Shown here one piece after another: positions 47,501 through 57,600 of a stretch of 64,000 nucleotides of DNA; within the stretch, counting starts at the first letter, position 1; every line of letters starts with the position of its first letter. Source of the DNA: Protula sp. h YS-2021 (lineage: Eukaryota > Annelida > Polychaeta > Sabellida > Serpulidae); NCBI GenBank assembly GCA_949752745.1, contig OX457031.1:3060614-3124613 (forward strand). Direction: 5' to 3'. The notes beneath the pieces are model-generated. The model made no database searches. It had not been told where the DNA came from and was given only the letters and a program-made list of their open reading frames with translations. The translations under genes and the position numbers were made by a program.

Positions 47501-48507
47501 GTAGTCCTACCTTTATCCATTCGGATCAGGGTTCAAATTTTGAAAGTAGGGTATTTCAAGGCGTTTGTTCACTTTTAAATATCGAAAAAACGCGTACAAC
47601 CCCAGGGAGACCTCAATGTGATGGTCAGGTGGAGCGGGCTAATCGCACCATGATGGATATCGTTACAACCTTAGTCGACAAGGACCAACGCACGTGGGAT
47701 AGATGTATTGAATTAGCAGCGATGTACTACCGAGCAACACCGCATTCGGTGACAGGTGAAACTCCCAATATGATGTTTTTTGGGAAGGAAATAACCCAAC
47801 CTATTGACTTTCTGTTCAATTTTCTCGACGAATATCAGATTCAGAACGCACAAGCCTATTTGGCTGGTTTGCAGTCCCGAATTTCGAAGACACATAGGGT
47901 AGCTCAGGAGAAGCTAATTACCGCTTCGGTAACGGCAAAACGGTATTATGATTCGAAATGTAATCATGGTCGTTACAAAACAGGTGATTTGGTTCTATAC
48001 CATGATGTTACCCAAAGGAAAGGTCTTAAAAACAAAATGAGAGCTTTATGGAAGGGACCGTTTGTGGTAATTCGAGCTTTGTCTAATGTCGTGTACAGGA
48101 TAGGAGTTGACAGGAATAAACGAAATTGGAAGGTGGTTCATTTCGACAAGCTTCGGCTGTATGATGCTCGTGAACCCGTCGACATCAGTTGGCTTGATGG
48201 CATTGACAATGAGGTCCAGGCTGCTGAACCACCCGACACTGTTGATTTTTCGGTTGTTTTTGACGATGTACCTGAAAAAGAGGATAACCAAAACATGCAT
48301 TAAGTAGACGTGTCTCAACCACACCCGATTCCAGACAATGCTAGGGAAGGGCTTAATGTGGCTGGGCATACACCAACGGCAGATAGCACCATAGAGGAGT
48401 CTGGTTGATCAGAGAAGATATCTACGGCAAAGCAACCTTCACCTTCGTGTCGACCGGCAAGACAACGACGACGACCGCAACATCTAATGGACTACGATCT
48501 TGATTAA
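44590..48507 (+). pseudogene. pol: protease, RT, RNase H, integrase (broken)
   Basis: Protease: the active-site motif reads DTEPS where DTGAS is expected (about 44660), itself likely inactivating. Reverse transcriptase: fingers and palm from about 45440, with MCVDYRKLN, LDLASGYHQV, and the catalytic YLDDI at about 45948. RNase H: ILDTNCSDYAMGAVL, then a TAG at 46529 before TDHSAL. Integrase: HDKSGH...CEMC zinc ligands and a D,D,E core (DYFSKW; HSDQGSNFE; GQVERANR). Frameshifts occur near 46615, 46722, 47090, 47225 and 47385. After TAA at 48301 the frame stays pol-like (RPARQRRRPQHLMD) to 48507, with another stop near 48407. No env-like protein is seen. Confidence 0.9.
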
Positions 48508-48766
48508 GGAATGCATTTCGTTATTTAGAATTGTGGAACTGATATTGAATTACACTTTGACTATTTATATTTTTTTACTATGTTTATTATTCGACGACTA
48601 TGAGTGGAATTAGTATCGGCTTTAAGCAATTGATATGTAATCTCTGGAGAAAATACGTGACATCATTTTGTGCATGCATGTATTTCTGACTAGAATGATG
48701 TTAGTTGTTTTCAGCGCTGATTTGTATTAACGTATAATATAAATTGCATGATTAAAATGTTTCATT

Positions 48767-49192
48767 TTGCACTGTGTTAATAGAGCCGGCGAGTGTAGTG
48801 CCTGCGGCAAGTATGTTACAAACCTGCAACGACACCGACGGGAAGCACATTCCCTCAAGCACACCGCATTTAAGTGCAGCGCTTGTGGTTGGACCGCTCT
48901 GAGGCGCTGCGACGTGACACGTCACATCCGATTGACTCATGCCAATGTGGGTCAGGTGGAGGACGTGCGTCATGAATCCGGGTTTACAGCTATTGCCGAA
49001 TGTAGCGTCTGCCATTTTAAAGCCATTGATCTGGCGATGCACCGTTGTGGGGCGGTTCGCGACCGGATTCGCGGAACGGAGGTTGGTTCCGTGCAGCTGC
49101 CGGAAGACCTGCTGTCTCTGGACAGTGTGTTAGACATTTCTCTAGATGACATCACTGCTCGCGCGGTGGTTTTAGATGTTGTAGATAGATGA
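48767..49192 (+). CDS. Extra C2H2 zinc-finger reading frame between pol and 3' LTR
   Basis: An open frame of about 140 codons with three zinc fingers: CSACGKYVTNLQRHRREAH, CSACGWTALRRCDVTRH with IRLTH, and a shorter CSVCHFKAIDLAMHRC. An acidic tail (LPEDLLSLDSVLDISLDD) follows. No in-frame ATG precedes the first finger. A TTTTGCACTGTGTTAATAG acceptor-like sequence just upstream suggests expression from a spliced mRNA. Ty3/gypsy elements usually have nothing or an env here. It could be a captured host zinc-finger exon or a DNA-binding accessory protein. Unlike gag and pol it has no frame break. Confidence 0.65.
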   Translation: MHCVNRAGECSACGKYVTNLQRHRREAHSLKHTAFKCSACGWTALRRCDVTRHIRLTHANVGQVEDVRHESGFTAIAECSVCHFKAIDLAMHRCGAVRDRIRGTEVGSVQLPEDLLSLDSVLDISLDDITARAVVLDVVDR

Positions 49193-49487
49193 TGTTGATG
49201 ATGTTGGCCTTGTGGTACAAGAGCCAGTGTTGTCTTTCGATCCAGATTGTGTGTTCGACGCAGAATTAAATAGCATAGTGCCGAACATTTCTCTAGAGTA
49301 GTTCAGTTCAAATGTTGTTGTTTCGCATTTAGTGAGACTAGTTTAATTAAGTCACATGGTATCACTTTATAATGATTTAGTAATTATAGTGCTTTTCTGA
49401 TACATCATGGGATGTTTTGCTACATGGTAACTTGAATTTTTGGGGATCGGGAACTGTGTGTCTGTGTTTAGAATGCGGGTCGCATTC

Positions 49488-49506
49488 TGATGGGACAGGG
49501 GTAAAA
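49488..49506 (+). other. Polypurine tract
   Basis: GATGGGACAGGGGTAAAA lies directly before the 3' LTR, the plus-strand priming position. Confidence 0.75.
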
Positions 49507-49767
49507 TGTTATGGTTTTGGGGGTATTACTTGGGTTTTTGGGGGTTGGTTACTTGGAGCCGTAGAAATTTATACTCTTAAACTTAACATTTATCTCTTAC
49601 CTCGTTTATTTCGTATCTTGGTGCTTATATTTATATGTTGTCGTTCATTTATTACTTATTGTTTTCTTTCTTAGAACTAGAGGTTCATTATTTAATTTAA
49701 CCTTTCAACCATGTGACAATCTCTCATTTGAAATGGCCGCTTCTGTGAACTTCCGGAATAGAGTGAA

Positions 49768-49802
<35 letters not shown>

Positions 49803-50179
49803 GCAACAGTTCAGATATTTCTATATTTCGTGTTTTTTTTTGTGTTTTTTTTTTTAATTTCTTTTGGCATCATGACAGCTTTAAATTAATTTAATATCTT
49901 TTGGCAGCTTTTATTGTGGTTATATTTTCAGTTTAAATAGTTTTCAAGTTCTACTTTTTTTACTTGATTAAATCACTACGCCTTATATAATTTCTGGTAT
50001 AAATAGACCGTTCCCAGTTCATTCGGAGCGGTGGCACAGACAGTGAACAACAGTTAAATCTTGCTTGGGACTGAGAAAAAGTTATGAAGAGGTAATAAAC
50101 CTGCTTATGTTGTTAATGGCTGACTTTTATTTGGACTTACGGTGAAATACACACACATACAGCGAGCGGAACCACAACA
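49507..50179 (+). repeat. 3' LTR
   Basis: Same sequence as the 5' LTR, longer mainly because of expanded T-runs near 49770 and 49840. Confidence 0.93.
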
Positions 50180-50183
50180 TAAT

Positions 50184-51500
50184 ATTTAAGGCAGAGTTGT
50201 TGATAAGCCATTTACCGCGCACGGCCTGTTAATCATATTCCGCAGCTGGTATACTATCAGATTAATTGCAATTTAGTCCTTCCTTCACGTAGTATGTGTT
50301 TATGTTTTGGCAATGATCACAATTAAATGTTTCACAGATGTGTCTAGACAATCTGTGTAATGTAGCACTCTAAATACCACTCATTTCGTGAAATGACTGA
50401 AAATTTTAGGCATTTCACGAAATTACTGATAATACACAAAATGACTGTAAACATATATACACACCGGTATATAGCTCCACAAAAAAAAAAAAAAAAACTA
50501 CAGTAACGGCGAAATAACGGTGAAAATGCTAAATAATTAACTATCAAAAGTAATAATTTAAAAAAGCACTAAACTTAAATTACATCAAAACTCAAATCGA
50601 GAATAGTCCTTATTTTGTAAGCTTACCTGGGATTTCGTGAGCGATAATACGGGAGCCATCGTACGAGCTCAACAAGGTAAAGCGGGTCGAAAGGTAAAAT
50701 TGAACTTTTGAGCCATAATGAAATACAGTGTATAGATTCAAATTCAGTTATTTGTTTCGAAAAACATCTAACAAATATCAATTTTTGAATTACACATAGT
50801 ATGATCGACAAGATCGTATGCATTGAAAAGGGTGGACCTCGAAGTTTTCACTTGTACAATTGGCCCACCTGATAACAGAATAATCATACACTACAAGGCA
50901 AGGAACATTCAAATTGACCAGCACATCGTAATTGGTTATTTTACAAACTCGTCTGTTGGCTGATGAAAATTATTATGACCCATAATAAGAATGTAATAGT
51001 TAATGTCGTGGCTTAAAGTTTGTAAATAAACGTGGAACAACCGCCGCAAACGCTATTGTCGCATTAAAAGAACACATTTTCAGTTTTGCCAATTACGATG
51101 TGCTGTTCAATTTTATGTTTCTCTCCTTGTACTTGAATAACCATATTCCGTAAAATTTAGTGCATATTTCGAGGAAAATTGGACAAAATTAAGTAAGTTG
51201 AAACAAATGATGTGTCATCAGACTACGAGGGAGAGGAGATAGAATTGGCTAGAGTGGATCGTAATTGGTGACAACAAAATGCTAAATCCCAACTCCACTA
51301 AATAAGCCAGGTGCAAGTTTTGCAACCCTATCGACTTAAATATACACCATTTTGTGATATTTGACAAAATAAATTTGTTTTGAACCACGGAAGTTGTTCT
51401 TTTTCATTTCGCCAATTTCGATCTACTGTAACCATTCTTTCTCCTCCCCCTTGTAGGTGCGATAGAAAAATTTATATACTTAAAGAGAATATCCTTTATA
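50184..51500. other. No gene recognised
   Basis: AT-rich; no exon or repeat array seen. Confidence 0.45.
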
Positions 51501-51539
51501 TTATTCATTGTTAAAAACAATAGATTTGTTCTATTGCGT

Positions 51540-52115
51540 TGTAATAAATGCAGTCCCAGCGGACCCTTTTTATCATCCTAGAACAGAAAGGGTCACAGTT
51601 CCTGTAAAAGAAATGGCCACTGATCTCAACTTCCGTGACTTTGGATCTTTCGGCGCACGCTCCAGGACACTGAAGTTCGAACTTTTTCTTTACAAGCACG
51701 CTAAGAAATATCCTGGCGCAATGTTTTCGACCTCGGCAAAACTCACGAACTTGAGTAAAGAGTGGGTTTCCAACTGCAGATTCATTGTTGTCGTGGGCGA
51801 TAATGAAGGATTCCATGTCCAGATCTTCAGAAACACATATTTTCTCAGTAAAAATTGTTACATGACCATAAAAATTATGCGACATAATTTATAACTGGGC
51901 CATTTATGTCATGCACCCATTCTAGAATAACGCCGTTTGCTCCAGTCGTGCGCAGAGATTGGAAACACTGACACGAATGACACGTTCTAATATAAAAACT
52001 CGGACTCTTGGAAGACCGCCAGAGCCATCTAGGACTATAATAAGTGATGTATACAGAAATTGTTGATTGATTGTTCCGATCTGGTTGTGGGTTACTCCAT
52101 GGTGCAATGTCAGTA
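51540..52115 (-). repeat. Dispersed or duplicated unit, copy 1
   Basis: Matches 52660-53330 at moderate identity: AGAAAGGGTCACAGTTCC, TTTGGATCTTTCGG, TATCCTGGCGCA, ACTTGAGTAAAGAGTGG and others. Minus-strand translation of both shows a shared Cys pattern (CPG-C-ERS ... H-F-Y-NCDPFC). Substitutions between them are not concentrated at third positions, so this is probably non-coding or dead coding sequence. Confidence 0.6.
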
Positions 52116-52199
52116 TTTCGAAAAACGTGAAAAGTCTCCGTTTATATGCCGGAATAAAAGAGTATGTCGGTAAAACTGACTAAGTCCCCCGCAGGCGTG

Positions 52200-52610
52200 C
52201 AATCACAGGATTTCAATCAACAGTTGAGCAGCTTGAACAGTTACGGCTACATGGCGCCGACAAGCAGCGATTGTAGAAATCAATACGGTGAAATATTAAC
52301 GGTCTTTCCATTTACCCTTTTTTTTGCGAAAACTCAAAATAATCCACCGTTGGGCAGATCCACTATATAATCTTTCTATGTGCAAGAGAACAATTGAATC
52401 GCTTGAATAGTTACAGAAATATGGCGCCGACAAACACCCATTGAATAGGTCAATTGTGCTGTATTTTCAAAGTTTTGCCATTTTCCCAATATTTGGGAAA
52501 ATCTCAAAATAACCCTTCGTTGCACAGGTCCACTATATAGTCTTTGCAAATGCAAGAGAACAATTGATTGGCTTCAATGCTTACGGAGATGTAGCGCCGA
52601 CAGAAAAAGT
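52200..52610 (+). repeat. Tandem repeat, about 170-bp unit, 2.4 copies
   Basis: Units share GAACAATTGA-TCGCTTGAATAGTTAC, ATGGCGCCGACAA, CTCAAAATAA-CC and TCCACTATATA-TCTTT. Confidence 0.75.
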
Positions 52611-52659
52611 CCCCAGCTTCGCGCTACGCGTTGGCGGGGAACTAACAAGGGGTAATGAA

Positions 52660-53330
52660 CCAATTTCATCGACCCTCTCTATCTTCCCAGGACAGAAAGG
52701 GTCACAGTTCCAGTAATAGAAATGATCATTGATTTCAATTTTCGAGGCTCTGGATCTTTCGGGACATGTTCCAGGACACCGATGTTCAGACCAGCAAGCT
52801 TTTTCTAAACAAGCGTACTGAGAAGTATCCTGGCGCATTATTTTCTACCACAGCGAAACTACCAAACTTGAGTAAAGAGTGGTTTTGCAATTGTAGAATC
52901 GTTGTTGTTGTGGGTGATAATGGAAGGGGGGGGGGGGGGGGTTCTGTATCCTGATCTCAAGAAAATATCTATTTTTCTAGGTACAAAACTTTTATTTGAA
53001 TACAATAATTTTGCGCTGTTATTTAATTGCAACTGTGGATTTACTGTTGTTGTGGGCGATAATGAGGGATTCGATATCCTGATCTCAAAAAAAAAAAAAA
53101 CATATATTTTTCTCAGTAAAAAATTGTTATCTGACCATAAAACTTGAGCGCCATAATTTATCATTGGGCAATTTATGTGATGCATTCTTTCTAAAATAAC
53201 GCCACTGGCCCGAGTCGTGCGCCAACATTACCAAAATTGACATCAATGACAAGTTCTATTATAGGAACTCTGACTTTTGCTGTCATTAGAAGACCGTCTA
53301 GGACTAGATTAGAAGATGTTGTTAACAAAA
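52660..53330 (-). repeat. Dispersed or duplicated unit, copy 2
   Basis: Second copy of 51540-52115, interrupted by a G-run at about 52925-52940 and an internal duplication (GGGCGATAATGAGGGATTC region). Confidence 0.6.
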
Positions 53331-54039
53331 GAATTAAAGCTTTTGTCTATCCAAAAATGAACTACTTCAAAAACAAAACAGTCTTTAAGAACAAAAAACT
53401 TCGGCAATGAACACCATAATTTGCCGCCCAATCTCACCTCGTACCCTAGAAATACGTGGCTCCAAGTCAGCTTACTCATTATTTTTACTTCGTATATTTT
53501 TTTTTCATCCGAACCGTAGGAACGGGCCGCTGTAGCAGATTCGAAATCAGTCGAGACCCAAGAATGAGAAGTTTGTTCTGCCAGTTAGATAATAAAGACC
53601 TCCAGGCGCTCATATATAACAGTCTTTTGTAAATGGGAGAGAGACAAAATTAAAAAAAAAGCATCGGAAATATAATTTTCCTTTCATTTTTGTGCTTCCA
53701 TATTTAATAAACCAATATATGAGTAAAAAAAAAAAACATTGTGCATTTTTTTCTGCATGCATAAGCGGGTTCGTATTTTTGAACGTTTCCAATGCAAGAG
53801 CCGCTTAGACTGCAAATTTTTCCTTCAAAATTAAAAAAAAAAAAAGATAGGACTGTTAAGGAGTAAAAATCCTGGAGCCATAATCCCGTTTGATAGTTTA
53901 TAGAGAGTTTTGTTTCTTGGTCCGGAATGAGCGCATGAAGATCTCACCTGTGTCTGCATTGGAACTGCATTGATTTGTAATACTCTTTTGTGATGTTTCT
54001 TGAGTACAGTGTAGCCCACGAGAGAAATCACAAAGTGAG

Positions 54040-54130
54040 CACGAGCTTGATACAGTCATACATTGATACAGTCATACATTGATACAGTCATACATCAATG
54101 TAGTCATACATTGATACAGTCGTGCGTTGA
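54040..54130 (+). repeat. 20-bp minisatellite TTGATACAGTCATACA
   Basis: Four to five units, one of them partly inverted (ATCAATGTAGTCATACA). Confidence 0.88.
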
Positions 54131-54333
54131 ATGTTTCTTGAAGGATGTCACGAAGCTTTGGTCAAAGTCGAGACGCCAAAAAAAAAGAAAAAAAAGAAAA
54201 AAATGAGTTTCAGGCTTCGATGGCATTCATCGTTTCGAATTTCATTGGGATAAATAAATCTTAAGTGAAAACTTATGAAACCAATAACTACTTTTCTTAT
54301 ACTGACCCTGATTCAAATGTTTTGGTGCTTATT

Positions 54334-54362
54334 AGGCCCCAACCCTTCGGATTGGGGCCTAT
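54334..54362. other. Perfect GC-rich hairpin
   Basis: AGGCCCCAACCC, a TTCGGA loop, then TTGGGGCCT. A strong stem; it may mark a small transposon or structured RNA. Function unknown. Confidence 0.5.
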
Positions 54363-54588
54363 ATGTTTGGGGTGTCTGTCCGTCATCGCTTTATACACCT
54401 ATGAATTTGGGGGCGGTTGGGGCCTGCTTGTGTTTCACAAATACTTACTTGTTTACAGTATAACATAAAGTACAGTTGTATCTGACAAAAAGTATAATAA
54501 CTCCTGCATGCGACAAAATAAAAAAAAAAAAAAAAAACCTGCGAATTTTTCAGGCTGTGGCAATTTTGGGCAAACTGAAAGTATAAAA

Positions 54589-54648
54589 ATGGAAGAAGTG
54601 CACAAGTTTGGCGTCGACATCATTCTTTACTTCCAGCACTTGTTTGAG
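54589..54648 (+). CDS. G6PC exon 1
   Basis: 60 bp from ATG: MEEVHKFGVDIILYFQHLFE. Donor GTATGG, phase 0. The start is chosen because it aligns with the family's N-terminal MEE...H-FG. Confidence 0.88.
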
Positions 54649-57600
54649 GTATGGTCTCGCAATTTTACATCATCCACTCGTTTAAGATTCGTAACCTAAT
54701 TTTAGCTAGATCTATTGTGTTAAGGTTCTAGAAAGGAGGAGTTTTGGGTTAAGGGGGTGTATGTGTGTGTGGGGGGGGGGGGGGGGGGCAACTCTCAACT
54801 TACACTGACGAATGCAGCGCTTCTGGGTTTTTTTTCCTATAAAATTCTTTAAGTTGATATCCCCTTCCAAAAAGGGGCGTTAAATTCTTTTTTCACCCAG
54901 CACTCCCCCCCATCACCCCCCTCTCATCATCCTCCCTTAACCCTTGAGTGGTGGGAGCAGAAAGCCATTTTAAGCCTTGAAAATCCCGTTTCCGTCACCC
55001 CCGCCCACACCTTGCAAACCCCACCCCCTTTCCCCGCTTCCACACAATACTGGAGCCGTGCCCTAGAACTGTCTCCGTTCACCAGGGCTATGACGAGTGG
55101 ATGCTTTCCCCCCCCCCCCCCACCCTTCCCTTCCCAACACCTTGCAAACCCCACCCCCTTTCCCCACTTCCACACAGTGCTGGAGCACTGTACTACAACT
55201 GTCTCCGTTCACTAGGGCTATGACGAGTGGATGCTTTTGGTGTCGCATCTGGCTGATCCACGGAACGCCTTCCTGATGTTCTTCCCCATCGCTTTCTTCT
55301 GTCACAAGCGGCTAGGCGTGCGGGTGCTGTGGGGAGCAGTCCTGGCGGAGTGGCTTAATGCTCTACTCAAGTGGTAAGCTTGTATAGGCGGGGGGGGGTG
55401 GATTTTGGCCGGGGATGGGGGTGTAATGCGAAGAGCTCGGTGCTGTGGGGAACCGTCCAAGTGAGTGGCTCAGTGATCTAATCAAGTGGTAAGCTGGTAT
55501 AGGTGGGGGTGGATGGATTTTTGCGGGGGGGGGGTGGATTTTGGCCGGGGGAGGGGGTGTAATGCGAAGAGCCCAGTGCTGTGGGGGGGGGGGGGCAGTC
55601 TAGGTGGAGTGGCTCAATGCTCTACTCAAGTGGTAAGCCGGCATCGAGGGTGGGGGTTGTTGGTGGATGATGGGTGGCTGTTTGCGGAGCGGAGAGGGGG
55701 GGGGGGGGGTTGGGGGTGGTGGTGGGACGAACCCGGGGCTGTATGGTGTGAAGCAGTGCTGCACGCAAGCGGCTTGCTATCACGGGGGTGGGGGAGGGGG
55801 TAAGTTGTTGCAAAATGGCGTTTCTGTGTTACAGGATGTCGCACAATTAAGGTTTTGTACTATAGGATTTTGAAAATGACATTAACATGTTACAGGATGT
55901 TACGGAATGGCGTTTTTGTGCTACAGGGTGTTACCAAATGACGTTTTTGTGTTACAGGGTGTTACAAAATAGCGTTTATTTGCTACAGGGTGTTACAAAA
56001 TGGTGTTTATATGCTACAAGGTGTTACAAAATTGCGTTTATATGCTACAGGGTGTGACAAAATGGCGTTTATGTGCTACAGGGTGTTACAAAATGGCGTT
56101 TATGTGCTACAGGGTGTTGCAAAATGGCGTTTATATGCTACAGGGTGTTGCAAAATGGCGTTTATATGCTACAGGGTGTGACAAAATGGCGTTTATGTGC
56201 TACAGGGTGTTACAAAATGGCGTTTATGTGCTACAGGGTGTTGCACGGCGAGAGACCGTACTGGTGGGTGCACGAGACCCATCTGTACGGTGGGCGTCCC
56301 CCGGAACTCCTGCAGACCAGGCTGACCTGCGAAACCGGACCAGGTGATGTTTAATAGCCACTCCGTAAATATGACCGGAAATAGGAATATGACTGCGGAA
56401 ATAGGACCCTGTGAACATCGCTGTTGGTTTTTTTTTCTATGCGAACATAGCAAATTGGGTTGACCGGGACCCCTGAAGATTGCCCAGGGGTACCTGGATT
56501 TTGGGTCTAGATTTCACAACTTTTCGCAATTGGGTGCCTTGATTTCAGTTAATGGGATTCCGCAGGGCTACGGGCTAAAAACGTTCCAATGTTGGGTCTG
56601 TGTACAAGATGTAATGACGCAGTCACATGGTTGTGCCGTTACAGGAAGTCCCTCCGGTCATGCCATGGTGACGTCATGCTCTCTGTTCCTCATGCTGCTC
56701 TCTCACACCCAGCCCAACAACGAGCCAGACAGCCAGGCTAACTCCAGGCACAGGTATGACGTCAGAAAGCGTCACAGAAATAAGGATTAGGGGAGAGCAG
56801 GGGGCAGGGGAGGGAAAAAAAAGAAACACAAACAGGCCCGTAGCCAGTGGGGGGAGGGGGGGTTCTATGGGTGCTATAGAACCTCCCCCCCCCCCCCCCC
56901 CCCCCACTCCTAAATACGAAAGTCATTAAAGACTGGAAAACTTTGCACTTTCGCAAAAAAACATTCATTAGAAAACTTGGGACTTTTGCATTTTAGAACC
57001 ACCCCCCCCCCCCCCAAAAAAAAAAAAAAAAGAAATTCCTGGCTACGGGCCTGCCAAAAGACCTAGGAAAGACAGAAAAGACTTGTACAAGAATGTGGTA
57101 AATATCCAGGCTCTAAACTGTTCATGGCATTGCTAAACTGTTCATGGCATTGCTAAACTGGCACATACGGATTAATTAAGTGTACTTTCTTGTGGGCTGG
57201 TTGGTCAGTTCCGTTACAAGGCCCGACAAGTCTTGACAAAATCGCAGCACTAGAGTTTTGAAATGAATTTTTATTTCTTAAATCTATGATTCAATAATGA
57301 TTGGAAGAGAAGCTTTTTTTCTCAGACAGTTTCAGACAGTTTTGCGCAGGTGTGTTTAGGTCAGTTTTGCACACGTGATCGCAGGTCAGTAGTTTTGCGC
57401 ACGTGTGTCTAGGTCAGTTTTGCGCACGTGATCGCAGGTCAGTCGTTTTGCGCACGCTGCTTTCGATCACTCATTTTGCACACGTGTTTTCTAGGTCTGT
57501 TGCGCGATGGGTGTCGTACGCAGCCGTGTTGCTATTTTTAGCAGCGGCCGCAATCTGTCGCTGTTTCATTTCCACGCACTTTCCGCATCAGGTCGTAGCA

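Larger units (their letters stand above)
41838..50179 (+). mobile_element. Ty3/gypsy-type LTR retrotransposon, full-length, decayed
   Basis: 8342 bp, with LTRs of 657 and 673 bp, TG...CA ends (TGTT/AACA), and a 4-bp target duplication TAAT at 41834-41837 and 50180-50183. Order is LTR, primer-binding site, gag, protease, reverse transcriptase, RNase H, integrase, extra zinc-finger frame, polypurine tract, LTR. Reverse transcriptase before integrase marks the Ty3/gypsy order. gag has two nonsense codons, and pol has nonsense codons and several frameshifts, so it cannot move on its own. The LTRs differ by roughly ten substitutions and homopolymer changes by eye, meaning a fairly young insertion. 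Confidence 0.95.

Noticed and set aside
51508..51894. Plus-strand 128-codon ORF, and the overlapping minus-strand ORF with conserved cysteines
   Set aside because: The region is one copy of a duplicated unit. Differences between copies are not concentrated at third codon positions on either strand, and copy 2 is broken. I kept it as a repeat, not a gene.
55825..56236. CRISPR-like array (regular 31-33 bp repeats)
   Set aside because: There are no unique spacers, the repeats are contiguous, and the context is a eukaryotic intron. It is a minisatellite.
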